A stretch of DNA of 64,000 bases. It comes from Piper betle (lineage: Eukaryota > Streptophyta > Magnoliopsida > Piperales > Piperaceae). Made by a program: the position numbers and the translations under genes. The DNA lies in NCBI GenBank assembly GCA_033002965.1, contig JAURVB010006679.1, forward strand, positions 1 to 64,000. Reading direction: 5' to 3'. This document shows positions 10,947-22,401 of the stretch, in pieces (the stretch's first letter is position 1; every line of letters begins with the position of its first letter). The notes beneath the pieces are model-generated. The model was not told where the DNA came from, ran no database searches, and was given only the letters and a program-made list of their open reading frames with translations.

Positions 10947-12327
10947 TGTGTGTTGAATAAGCCTTCTATTAAAATTAAAAGTTTGTCAATTATTCATCTT
11001 ATTAGACGCCTGAATAGGATATTGCAGCGAGTAAATAAGTTGATTATGAAATGTTCATCAAAGGAGCTAACACGAATTGATTTAAAAATTATTTCGATGA
11101 ACCAACTATTCTTTTTGTGGATAGTAGATAAGCAATTTGACATATTATCATGGTGGAGATTGAACATAGTAAAATAACTAATTCAAACAAAATTGCTCAA
11201 TACGTTTTATTCATTCTTATGTCAATCGTTTCTTCCAAATTGGTATTTAGTATTGGAGAATAAATAATTAGCTCAACTAGGAATAGTCTCAGTTCAAAAA
11301 GACTTAAAGCTTTGAGATGTGTCTAAAATTGTTTGAGGAGTTAATATGAAAGTAATTTATGTTTTATATCTTGTAATTTTTATTTTTGATATATTTTTTA
11401 ATATATGTTCTCTTGCTACTATTTTTTTACTCATAGAGAAACAAATTAGTTCATCATCAAAATTTTTTAGAACAATGAATATTAAAGAATGAGAAGATAT
11501 TATGTCAATAATGAGGATGTGAGAATATCATATTTAATTTTTACTCTTCTAATATTTGTAAAATATTTCTATAAGTAATAAAATTTTTGTATATTTTTTC
11601 ATGAGGTAATTTTATTAGATGAAGAATCAATTACTATAATATTTTATTTTTGAAGTATATGTAATATTGGATTATATTTTGATGTTAAAGATTATTTTAA
11701 AGTTTTTATATATCGATTATCTTTTATTTGATTTGAAAATGTATACGAGCTAAATTTTGAAATTGAAGGCATTCTAACTATATAATAAGTAGGTTGATTT
11801 CATTGTTGATTTGTGTGCATTCTTCTAAATTCTTAAATAAGAAGATGATTATTATCTTTTTTCTATGTAAGTTATTTTGGATTATTTTAAATATTAGATA
11901 TCAATTTTATGTATTAACTTAATTAATTTTAATATATATTATGATTTAATTTTTTTATAGAACATAATATTAATTTCACAACTGTTGAAGGTATTATGTT
12001 ATTGATATAAAATATTAGACACTTGATTGGTCATTCGGTTGGATAAAAAAATATTCACGGTTTGATTTTATTTGGTTAAATTTAGTCGGTAAAATTCGAG
12101 AAAACATATTTCGGACTTCGGTAATTTGAACATCCACGCCTACCCCTACATGTGTCATCGTAGAGGGTGCTTAAATTTAATTAATTGTTTTTTCTATGCT
12201 CGTCTTAACTTTTAATGTGAGTTGTCACATGAACGAGATTAATTATTTCTAAAAACAAATTTATTTTCTTACTTGATATTTTCTAACAACAAAACTTTAA
12301 AGTTGTGGTTTTTGTTAAAAAGGTTGC
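10947..12327. other. AT-rich spacer, no gene seen
   Basis: A frame at 10863-11177 is part of LTR-derived sequence plus spacer and shows no protein signature. At about 12010-12150 the wording GGTTTGATTTTATTTGGTT...CCACGCCTACCCC resembles the end of a short non-autonomous DNA element, but its other end was not found. Confidence 0.4.
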
Positions 12328-12391
12328 ATGATATCAGTGTGGATATTCCCATATCAGCCATGATATCAGTGTGGATATTCCTATATCAGCC
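12328..12391. repeat. 32-bp tandem duplication
   Basis: Two adjacent copies starting ATGATATCAGTGTGGATATTC differ by one base (CCC versus CCT). The boundary is at 12359/12360. Confidence 0.9.
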
Positions 12392-12682
12392 AAGAAGAGA
12401 TCTAGCTACTCATTTAAATCTTGTAATTAAAATGTTTAATATATTTTTATATTTTTTGGTTCAACAAAAATAAAGCCTTGGATGAATCCTTGACTAAAAG
12501 GTTTCAACATAAATTAGAGGAGCAATGACTGTTCACAAGTCATGTCCATCACATTCAAAGGAATTTGCCCATGGACTTTCCTGCTTGACTTGGCTTGGTG
12601 TTATCGCAAAAGTCATGTGGCATGGTAAGATTGACAATGAAGGGCATTTATTATGCATTATTCATGGGATATGACTTCCATT

Positions 12683-12840
12683 GCATCATTTATTGATTAG
12701 GAAAGCAATCGAGGAGCGAAACAACTTAAGTATCCCATGCATCATTTATTAATTAGGAAAGTAATTTCGAAACAACTTAAGTATCCCATGCATCATTTAT
12801 TGATTAGGAAAGTAATTGATGAGCGAAACTAACTTAAGTA
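12683..12840. repeat. Three tandem units of 50-56 bp
   Basis: Units start with GCATCATTTATT at 12683, 12739 and 12790. Each continues with GATTAGGAAAG, a variable stretch, and ACTTAAGTATCCCAT. The middle unit has a small internal deletion. Confidence 0.85.
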
Positions 12841-13319
12841 AATCACTTTTTAAACAAAAAGGAAAAGGTCCCCTCCAGGAGAAGCCCTCCTATGTTATTT
12901 AGGCCATTCGGTGTTAAATTGGCTATCCCACCATCATACAAGGATGCGTTCCCATACATTACATTAGTTTAGTTTTCTAAATTTCGTTATAATATTACAA
13001 AGAGTAAGATATTTCTAGGGACGCCACAAAGAAATCACTGACTATTTCAATTAAAAACAATTAATTGACAAGTGTAAATTCAACAATTGCTTCTAAATCT
13101 CTGGACTTACCATGATTGCTAACAAGTAAAATTTCTATTAGGATGCAAGTTTCATTTCATTCCTAGGTTTGCAGTCCATCCATCCAATCGAAGACTTGGA
13201 ACTTTAAAGAATAATATTGCATTTGACCGTATTAACTTAGCACACGTAAAAAAAGAACTTACCACAACATTGAAAAGACAAGAAAATATTTAATAAGTGG
13301 TACATAAAAAGTAATAAAA
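12841..13319. other. Spacer, no gene seen
   Basis: Nothing recognisable was found in either strand. Confidence 0.4.
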
Positions 13320-14960
13320 TCGAGTAAAATCCAAATCTTTAAGAATTATCAATACTAGCAAATCAAACTTTTATGAGGAAAATTCAAATGTTGAACAGTG
13401 GAACGTTTGTCCTTTCTACTAATTTCAACTTTTTTACATCTAATCCTCAAGCTTTCTTAGCAACGTGCATGACTTGGACTTCTAACTAACCATGGAAGAA
13501 AGCACCCTCAATGACACAACTTGTAATTCTTTTCCACTTGTGTTATCTGTTCCATGCAAATTCAACATACATGTGCCTTTTTTCAAAGAAACAAAAAACA
13601 GAAATTTTCCTTTGGAAAAAGGACGTTATACATCGTATTTTTCTTTAACTCAGACAAAGATATCCATTTAATTTTATTTTTCTTTTGACTACCAAAAAAC
13701 CATTTTATTTTTTAACCTGACTTTTGTACGAATCCTCTCCATATATAAAGAATTAGTAATTGCCGTCAACGAGAGAAGATAAAATACTGCTTACTAGTAT
13801 TTGAACGATTCTTTTTCTTGATTTGATCTTTGGGTTGCACTATACATAGAATGCTGATAATTAGTATGTAGATTTTCAAAAATGACAGTGCTAGCCGAAG
13901 AAAATTCTCAGTAAACTTCTTTTCTAAATGAAAAGGACTCGCATGCAGACATAAAGGTATGCATCTATATATACTAACCGAACTTACTCCGACGAGGGGG
14001 GTTAGAAATCTCGTATTATATCACTTGAAGCAAAAACATGGATTGGTGCATGTCTGATTTTATAATTACTTATGTGACGATCCGATTGAAGTATAAATTA
14101 ATGAACTTAAATGATCCTTTCATGATGGCTAATTCAAATTAAACACCATATGCATATGCTTATGTCCAATAATATATCAGCTCTTGTCCCGATAAGTATT
14201 GACGTGAGATTAATTTTAGAGTTCTTACAATTTTCCCACTTTATAAAATTTTGTCATTAGACGTTTTTTCCCCACAGCTTATGAGCCTAGTCAAAGTCTA
14301 GCCTAGTCTATCCCATCAACCAATACTGTCTCACGACACCATCTATAATGATCCTGGCCGTCTAAGTGAAAATTGTTGGAACTAATTTATCATCCCTTCA
14401 TAAAGGCCAACTTAAATTGTAGATAATATAAACATCTTTACTAATATATCATATCTCATGTGAATGCAAGATTAATTAGTCATTTGTTTGGAAAAGTTTT
14501 TCATGATATTGTCAAGTGTGATATAAGATAGCAGCAATATATATACTAACCTATATTATTCTGTAATGCATGCAAATAGTGCGTTGGTCAATTCAAAATT
14601 AGCAACTTTTCTAAATGTCTATAAATAACTTTTGCATGATTATAAGGGGTCTGGATATTTGGGTGACTCGATATTTCTCCCACGCGAGAGGTATGTTTGG
14701 CACACCCAATGCTTGCCTCCTAGGAAAATGCCTTTGATAGATAGGTTAATTTCTAATTAAAGATGATAATGGTAAAAGTTGACATGCTAGATTAATTTTG
14801 GGTTCTTACATGTGAACTTGTGCCATTATCATCTTCCCATAGAAATTAACCTATCTATGAAAGACATTTTCTTTCAAGGCATGCATTTGGTGTGTCAAAC
14901 ATGCCTCTCACGTGGGCGAAATTGGTAGTCACGCCCAATATGACCCCTTATAATTATGGA
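13320..14960 (+). repeat. Segmental duplication, copy a (partner at 26510-27985)
   Basis: Long ordered similarity to 26510-27985: GACTTCTAACTAACCATGGAA, GCACCCTCAATGACAC, TTTTTCAAAGAAACAAAA and GTCAACGAGAGAAGATAAAA all occur in the same order and spacing. Because the partner lies just downstream of OMT copy 1, this segment may be the former 3' flank of a further OMT copy that is now missing. No gene is encoded here. Confidence 0.8.
14633..14960. repeat. Long imperfect inverted repeat (hairpin)
   Basis: The left arm begins GATTATAAGGGGTC near 14638 and the right arm ends GACCCCTTATAATTAT near 14957. Inside, AGATAGGTTAATTTC (about 14739-14753) pairs with GAAATTAACCTATCT (about 14842-14856), and GCATGCC/CACGTGGG-type blocks pair further out. 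Arms are about 130-150 bp with mismatches. Only one arm survives in the partner segment at about 27680-27815. Confidence 0.75.
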
Positions 14961-15470
14961 ACGACCCACTTATTAATCCAGAGCCCGTGACAACCGCTTG
15001 CGGTGCACGCTAGTCGACTTTTCCTTTGTCTCATATCTCACTAAAAAATCTAAAAAACTATACATATATAGATCTGGGTAGGTATTATAATATAGTAGAC
15101 CCGAAGGCATTATCATTTGGACCTAAGTTTTAAAAAATAAACTCAAAGGATCTTATTCTCATGGGTTATTAATCTAAAAATTGGTACGACTAAATGGCCA
15201 GAGTAGAATGAGATATAATAAAACCACTACTTGACATGTCCGCTTACGTGTTAAATCAAATCACAATAGAGTGAGAAGGTAAAACCAGAAGTAAGTCCTA
15301 AATGGACCTAATAGAAGTTCTAACCGTATCTATGAACTTAGGTGGCGAGCTCCTACTCTGTACCTATACATCAAATCTAAAAACTAACGCCCACTATCTA
15401 AATGATACATTCACAAATGCTAAACAATACACTCATATCAAGCATTCACATTCATTCACCTCCTGATTTC
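14961..15470 (-). mobile_element. Reverse fragment of the long LTR family
   Basis: ATTAATCCAGAGCCCGTGAC at the left and GGTGGCGAGCTCCTACTC near 15341 are the reverse complements of GGGCTCTGGATTAG (34349) and GAGTAGGAGCTCGCCGCC (33976) of the complete copy, in the expected order. The TCTCATGGGTTATTAATC block between them matches the reversed GATTAATAACCC...GATGAGATCC block. Confidence 0.65.
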
Positions 15471-15479
15471 CTAATTTAG

Positions 15480-16660
15480 ATTGTAGTTAATTAACAATTT
15501 ATTATTAATTTACTTAATCAGTTCATTAGTATTTATTTTGTATCATTCAAATCACGCAAATTTATTTTTATTTACAATAAAAATATTTTACTTTGTCAAT
15601 CAATTAAATCTAATATGTTGTAACAATCATTATTAATTTTAAATAATTAGGTCGAAGTTATTTATACCTCGCATCGTCAGTAGTTAGTGATGACTATTGT
15701 TTGTCGTGGGGTTCAGGACTTAAAACTTTGGCACCGGGTGGCATACAAAGTACAATCGAGTTTGACTAGAGGACTCTGGCAAAAATCTAGTGATTTTTGG
15801 TGAATTCCCAAAAATCTGGTTTACCTGTAATTTTTAGGCAATTTTGGCAACGTAGTCTGGGCTGTGGGTCGGCACTAATGCATTGTTCAGCCTAGCCCAC
15901 CAAAATTGTTATATAACACGCCCTAATACATTATTCAGCCTGAAAATAATTTTACTATCAAATATATATAAAAAATAACTGCATATTGTCATATACTCTA
16001 ATAACTTATTTCTTATAATTTTTCTAATATTATCATCATATAGTTGGGTATACTTGACGCTCATCGTTTATAAGGCATGACTGGCCTCGACTAAGGACGT
16101 GTGTTATGAAACTGACTAGGCTTGAACGCATGGTTGAACCAACTGATTCGATAATGTAAAACTCTGACTCGAGCCATAGGTTTTACACATTTCTTGATGA
16201 TTTTACAATCAGTTTGGTCTTGTCCCGGATCGTGTTATGTGTTATATGGTGACTGTTTGCCTAGCCCTAGCCTTTTTCGGTGTTCGGTATGCTCATTTGG
16301 ATGCTATGTGCCCTTGGTTTTTATTTTTGGTTCAATCATGTCGAGTCTAGTTATGTAACGACCTGCCATTTTTTCACAATGCTATGGGCCCAGCTGGCTA
16401 GGCGTTACCCGAAATTAAACCAAACCAACCCTATAATGACCAGCCCTAACCGGTTCGGGCGTTACTCCACAGTCTTGGATCGTTTTCCAAAGCCACATGT
16501 ATAACACAAGAAAATAAAAGGAAGTCTAATTTATTATCCATTCTCCTACCCTAAGTTCGTAAAAGAACCACCAACCATACTTGTAATTTTCCTTAGGTGA
16601 GCTGAAATCAAACACTCTTGATTTGCCTACATACCCATGTCAGGATCAAGCTCAATATAG
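15480..16660. other. Spacer with probable LTR-derived sequence, no gene
   Basis: No convincing frame. Around 16380-16460 the words GGCGTTACCCGAAATTAAACC and CCGGTTCGGGCGTTAC suggest diverged LTR ends. Confidence 0.35.
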
Positions 16661-16668
16661 TTCTATAG

Positions 16669-17014
16669 GCTCTCAGTTCATTCTGAGATTAGGTGGCCTC
16701 CCAGTTCATTCTGAGATTAGGTGGTCTCTCAAGTCATTCTGAGATTAGTCATTATTAGCTGTCAGGCTCATTCTGACATGTACATTTTTGGCTGTCAGGC
16801 CCATTCTAACATGTACATTTTTGGCTGTCAGGCCCATTCTAACATGTACATTTTTGGCTGTCTGGCCCATTCTGACATATCCATTTTAGCTGTCTGGCCC
16901 ATTCTGACATATCCATTTTGGCTGTTTGGCCCATTCTGACATATCCATTTTGGCTGTTTGGCCCATTCTGACATATTCATTTTTGGCTGTCAGGCCCATT
17001 CTGACATATCCATT
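16669..17014. repeat. Minisatellite: 31-bp units then eight 32-33-bp units
   Basis: At 16669-16750 three units share TTCATTCTGAGATTAGGTGG. From 16758 to 17014 eight units follow the pattern GCTGTCAGGCCCATTCTGACATATCCATTTT with substitutions (CAGG, CTGG or TTGG; ATGTA or ATATC). Neighbouring units are most alike, as expected for local expansion. There are no unique spacers between direct repeats, so this is not a CRISPR array. Confidence 0.9.
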
Positions 17015-17271
17015 AACAAAATACAAAACAAACACCCGACCCGAAAGACTCGCAGCAGTTCATACCAAGCAGTCGAGACGAACCCAATGCATAAGATGCA
17101 AGGGATTAACAAAGGTGTCTCTAACAAAACTTTGCATGCAAGAATCCAAATGGAAACAAATAAGATGAGGGATGAAATACACACACAATATTGGGGAGGT
17201 CGTTTGGGACGGTAATGATGCCTAAAATACTCCCTCCTCCTGCATATATATACACTTCAACCATTCCCTCT

Positions 17272-17426
17272 ATTAAATTCTCATACCCCATCATCCATTG
17301 GTATCTCCTAGGTTCAACGAGCCCCTTCATTAAATTCTCACACCCCATCATCCATTGGTATTTCCTAGGTTTAACGAGCCCCTTCATTAAATTCTCATAC
17401 CCCATTATCCATTCATTAATAGCTAT
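17272..17426. repeat. Tandem 57-bp repeat (2.7 copies)
   Basis: Units start ATTAAATTCTCA at 17272, 17329 and 17386. The period is exactly 57 bp, so each reading frame repeats every 19 codons. Open frames therefore run through on both strands (for example SYPIIHWYLLGSTSPFIKF on plus). I see this as a by-product of the period rather than evidence of a protein. Confidence 0.9.
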
Positions 17427-17439
17427 TTTTTAGGTGACC

Positions 17440-20169
17440 TTAAGTCGAACCATGACCGGTCGACTTGATAACCAACCATATCGGTTCATCTATATTTATT
17501 TCATAATATTTAGGTTCGAGTCTTATAATAAAAATCATGGTTTCTACAAGTTAGGCATTAAGACCAAGTTCCTAGTGAGTTTAGATTGCTTTGTCGTATT
17601 TTTGGAACCCATTCAGTCGATCCTGATCTATGTGGGACCCTCAATGTGGTCCCCAAGGTCCCCAGCTGCCTTAGGGTACGAACCCTGAGTATGGCACCTT
17701 TGCCCTCAACCTTTAATGGCTTTATGTTTCTGGTTTGGATGCATTAGTGTTGTCTAGACCCCTTTCGGTTCAAATTTGAACTTTCCCTCTCTTTTGCTCT
17801 GGACACAAAGGCATTAGGCCAGCACCTCTTGCACCCAAATGCGTGACCACATTTGTTTACGGTTCAATTCATGCAACTAACTGACTTGTCTAGCCAATTG
17901 CCTGGCCGTGGTCCAACTTGGTAGAGGCCAGAGACAAGGAGCCAAACCAATGCCTTTGTGCTAGAAACTAGATTTTGGCTATAATTCCAAAGTTTGTACC
18001 CTTCGGCTCCCTTCTGAGTTCCTCCTTCCTCTCTCTCCCTCACACATCCTCCTCAGGCCCTTCCTAGCCTCACCATGCCCTCTCCAAGCGAGCCAAGCCC
18101 TAGGGGTTGTAGGTCTTCTGGATAGAAAGCCACAAGAGACCACCTAGCTTCTTGTGAGGTAAAGGTCTCCCATTTCTCCTCTTTGCTGGATTTTCATATA
18201 TGTTTCATTGCTATGTGTGGTTGTTTGTATTTTTATTTTATTTTTATCATTTATTTCTATTTGTTAGGGGTACTTAAGTTCTAGTTTCATCATTTTTTCA
18301 TCTTCATAAAAATGTTTACGACTTTTGCAGTAAGACATGCATGCTGATATGCACTGTTTCGGCATCTGATGTATCTCATAGATTAAGACTCCATTTTGCA
18401 TTATTTTTTTTATGACGTTCATAATGGGTAGATATTGTTTTGTCTTATTATTCCTTTACAAGCACGTATGGGAGCAACAGTTGGTGAACGATAGCAGCTT
18501 TACTATTTCTTGTAACCAAGTGGCTACTTTCCCCAATTTTTAGACCTTGTGATAGGTCTATTTTGATTGTATCTTTTGCTCTATGTTATATTTATGTGTT
18601 TGTTACAAAATACTAATTCAGCAGAGCTAAATAAATGTCATTAAAGGCTTGAACAAACCCCTAAAACCAGATTATGCATGGTGTGTGATTACTGTGACAT
18701 GTAATGCTCTATGATTGTATGATCTTTTAAGCTTGTTAAAAGACACCAATAAAGTGTGTAAAAATCATATAATGATGCCACTAAGTATTAATGAAAACAT
18801 GTAAAATTTAGGCTCAATTAAGTTTTGTTTAGGTAGTTAATTAATTCAGTTTTATAGAGTAGACAAGAATGTAGGGTGAAACCTTAGTTCCCTAGTTACA
18901 GTTCTAAAATACCAAAACCTAGTTGTTTGACTATAAAATTTCCTCAAAGTTTACCCACACCTTTGGTTACATTCCTATTCCAACACCATAAAATTTGGAA
19001 GCCATAGATTGGGTATATTTTCCTGTATAAATTCCCTTAGCGATGTAGCTCTAGTCAGCCCTAGAAATGTCCATGCCAATGCCTTCTACTTGAATTAGTG
19101 ATCTAAAATTTTGTACGATTATAGTCCAAGGTGTTGGCACCTATTTTACCTAAGCTCATTTGGAGTCTCTAAGCCCATGAATGGTCCAAAGGAAAATTGA
19201 TACTAAACCTAGGAACACTATTTTCAGCACCATAGCCTTGCTTTAGTGGACCTTGTTCATGGTGGTGGCCATGGAGATTTTTTGTATGAACCCTAAGATG
19301 TCAGGGCCCATTTTTTCAAATCTTATGCCATTTGGATACCTTTTGGCCCATCAAAAAAATTATTTGTTTAAATCCATTCGAATAAATCCTCAGTGTGTGA
19401 TTATCCACTAAGTGTACTCGCAACCCTGAACTGTAATCAAATTACCTAATGAAGTTTAATTAGTCATTAAGTAAGATAACTAAGTTAATTAAGTATTTAA
19501 GTGTTGTGCATGTGTTAAGGCCCTACCTCGTTCTACGTGTCGATATGATCCGAGTATGATTCGGATTTCATCTTTTGTTAGGATACCCTAAGTTAGCTCG
19601 CTGAGTTAGGAGGAGGAGCTCCACTCATCCAATTTCATAGTACTCCTCTACTTCATTTCTACTTAACTCCTTCAAGGAGGTTTTTAACAAGTTTTAAATG
19701 TAGGACGATGTCAACAGCAATTTATCGGATTTGACCATCATCAGGACATTTAGCCGAGTTTTCCACAGTTTAATAAAACTTCAAAGCTAAAATCCCTTGA
19801 TTGTTTCAAAAGTGTGATATAGGAATATTACAATACAAGTCCTTGCCCAAGCCTTCTATGTAAGTATATAAGGGTTTACGATTCAGAAAGCAAGAGAGAA
19901 TTCTACAAGTGGTAAGAATTACACTAATATTCTTTTACACTCTAAAGTAGTGCAATATAAAGGGGTCTTCCGTAGCGCAATACATTTTTTAAATTTAAGG
20001 CACTAACTTAACAACTGTTCTAATGTCATCCGAGTACAATGACAGGTGATATAGGAGGATGTGAGGATGCAAGTGTTGTGTTTCAGTATGTCGTCATGCT
20101 TGCTAGCCAGCTTGTTTTATATAAAATATTCTTATTTATTACCTAGTGAGGTTTTTTTGAAGTGTTTAA
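17440..20169 (+). mobile_element. Long LTR family copy, 3' part clear from about 19500
   Basis: From about 19500 the sequence follows the 3' half of the copies at 56892 and 59880: TAGGACGATGTCAACAGCA, a CGGGCCATTTAG-like block, TTTAATAAAACTTCAAAG, GTATATAAGGGTTTACGATTC and CACTAACTTAAC appear in order. The earlier part (17440-19500) is less clear and may contain other elements; at 18000-18165 it has a C/T-rich transcribed-looking block ending in a GTGAGGTAAAG splice-donor-like site. The copy is cut off by the next one, which starts at 20170. Confidence 0.5.
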
Positions 20170-20656
20170 TGTAAAACCCCAGTTTATACTTAGGATTTTA
20201 TCCGCTTATAGGTTGCCCGGTTTGGGCAAGTTTTGAGTCAGTTCGAGCAAGTTTGAGCTAGACCAATTTTAAGAATATGATTATGGGGCGTAGATGGCCA
20301 TATGAGCATGTCATAAATGTTGAGTATGCCCAACATGCATATGATAGATACAGTAGAATACGAGTTATCAGTGTATACATGAGGTATACGAATGACTTTT
20401 TTATGAGATAGCCAAAGTTTTAGGCCTAGATCTAGGCCGTTGCACCGTCTGGTATTCATTTGAGACTTTCTGGGTATTTTATTTGCATGCAGCATAGGAA
20501 TTTTGAATCACTAAATTGTGCCCCTATAGGCCCAACTTAATTGAGTTCACGGTTCAAGGCTCATTTAGCCTTCTTACCTCAATTCCCATTTATATAGTTA
20601 TTTTTAGGACTCAAGTCAATTTTGACTTTGGACGGTCTTAATTCGAGCTTTTCGTC

Positions 20657-20681
20657 TATATATATATATATATATATATAT
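20657..20681. repeat. (TA)n microsatellite
   Basis: A pure TA run inside the LTR copy. The copy at 57380 has only a short TATGTATATTGTATATAC here. Confidence 0.9.
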
Positions 20682-21810
20682 TGCATATACCCATAGGTGG
20701 GTCCTACTAGGCCACAAGTTGATGGACGTTCAAATCATGCCACATGGCCAGATCTAAGCCGTCTATGTCAGTCATCGCTTCACCATGTTGATTTATAGAA
20801 ACTTCCCATGATCTTGAGGATTTCCACCATAATTGCCGCCACCACTTTGGCTCGCTGCCAACGAGACCCTGGTCCTCGTCCGGCCACCGGATGGTACGGC
20901 CATGACTACCTCGTGGCCAGCTATTAGTCCCTCTCCATCGTCACCATTGGTGCCACCACAGTCGCCATCGGCAAATGAGTTTTTATCACTATTCATCACC
21001 ACCGCCACCACCCTTTCGGGCCATTTTTTAGCTCCAACGAGCTACCTTTGGCCAATCCGACCACCTCGATAGCTTCCCCTCGCCACATCTTCATTTTGAG
21101 ACCACCCACAACCACCGCCGTGGCTGCGATCGACCCCGGTGACGTTGTCGTGCCAAGCAGCGATACTGCCCTCTTTTGGCTATTTTTCGGCCAGCCAATA
21201 GCTGGACTCTACTGATCGTTAGCAAAAGCATATCTGCCTTGATGTACCCTGTCAATCATGACTGACGGCGCCCCCAGCAGTGCTGCCGTTAGTGTTTTCT
21301 GGCGACGGGCACCACCTCCCCCCACCCCTTCCCCCATTCAGCCTGTTTACCCGCCTAACCGTTTCACGTCTGGCTAGTCTGTGCCCACGTCCGCCTTCCT
21401 AAGCTGAGTTTGCCTGCTTGTGCCCAAGTCATGTACATCATGTCCGCCCAATTAACCCAACCCATTTTCCAATTAACCTAGATTGAGTTGGTTTAGTTCA
21501 ATTTGCTCTGGTTTACCTCAGTTCGGTTTGGTTCAGCTCAATTTTAACTTGTTTTCGGTCGTTTCTCGACCATATTTTGTAATTTGAGAATCCCAACATT
21601 ATTTGTGATGTATATTGACATGATTTAGCATGATTAGATGTTATGATTATTTTTCTTCATTTATTATTTTATTTAGTTATTTATTTATTCATTATTATTT
21701 ATTTATTTTTATTTATATGTTTATCCTATATGATAAATATTTACATGATTATTTATTACTATTAATATTATATTTACTTATAAATATTAGTCTTATTATC
21801 ATTACTAAAT

Positions 21811-21832
21811 TGTGTGTGTGTGTGTGTGTGTT

Positions 21833-21869
<37 letters not shown>
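21811..21869. repeat. (TG)n(TA)n compound microsatellite
   Basis: About ten TG units are followed by TTTG and about seventeen TA units. The related copy at 61270-61290 also has a TG run in the same place, so it predates the separation of the copies. Confidence 0.95.
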
Positions 21870-21877
<8 letters not shown>

Positions 21878-22317
21878 TATGTGTATGTTATTATTTATTT
21901 ATTTTTAATTATATATTTTTGTATTGTATGACTATAATATTATTAATATTCATGATTAATCAATATTATTTATTTATTTATTTATTCATTATTTATTTAT
22001 TAAATTATCATTTATTTATTTATTTATTCATATGTTTACTAACACAAATATATATTAATACTTACTCATATTTATCCGTATATTTATATAGTATAATTAT
22101 ATTATTATTTTATGATTATAATATTATTCATGTTTATGTATTTACTATTTATGAGTATATTTCTTTGTTTATTTACTTATTTATTATTTATTATTATTAT
22201 GTCTTTATTTTGTACCACGTGTACAAACTATATCAAACCATGCATATGTAGACTCAAAATATTGTAAATATTTAAGTGTCATTACTAGCACTCTAGCTTG
22301 TCAACTACTCTAGCTTC

Positions 22318-22326
22318 TATATATAC
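22318..22326 (+). promoter_or_regulatory. Likely TATA box of OMT copy 1
   Basis: TATATATAC lies 76 bases upstream of the OMT start codon, a normal distance for a plant promoter with a short leader. The LTR copy ends only about 70 bp further upstream, so the original upstream promoter has probably been displaced. Confidence 0.5.
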
Positions 22327-22401
22327 CCATGCAAAAGGCGCCGCTAGATCACCCTCACAAACACTTTTGAAGAGGTGAATATATATTGACACCATCAAGG
22401 G

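Larger units (their letters stand above)
20170..22250 (+). mobile_element. Long LTR family copy, 5' part
   Basis: It starts TGTAAAACCCC and tracks the copy at 56892 closely: CCGCTTATAG, TTTTAAGAATATGA, GCCATATGAGCATGT, GTTTTAGGCCTAGAT, CCCATAGGTGGGTCC, a CCACCGCCACC-rich stretch (20830-21320), TTTTGTAATTTGAGAATCCC, then an ATTTATTT-rich tract (21650-22210). It stops near 22250, just before the OMT promoter, lacking its 3' kilobase. It lies directly against the preceding copy. Confidence 0.7.

Noticed and set aside
16758..17014. CRISPR-like regular repeats
   Set aside because: Units are directly adjacent with no unique spacers and the genome is a plant's; it is a minisatellite.
21630..22251. 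Ile/Tyr/Phe-rich frames resembling membrane proteins
   Set aside because: They are translations of ATTTATTT and TA/TG tracts; the same happens at 53626-53871 and 63050-63331 in reversed copies of the same repeat.
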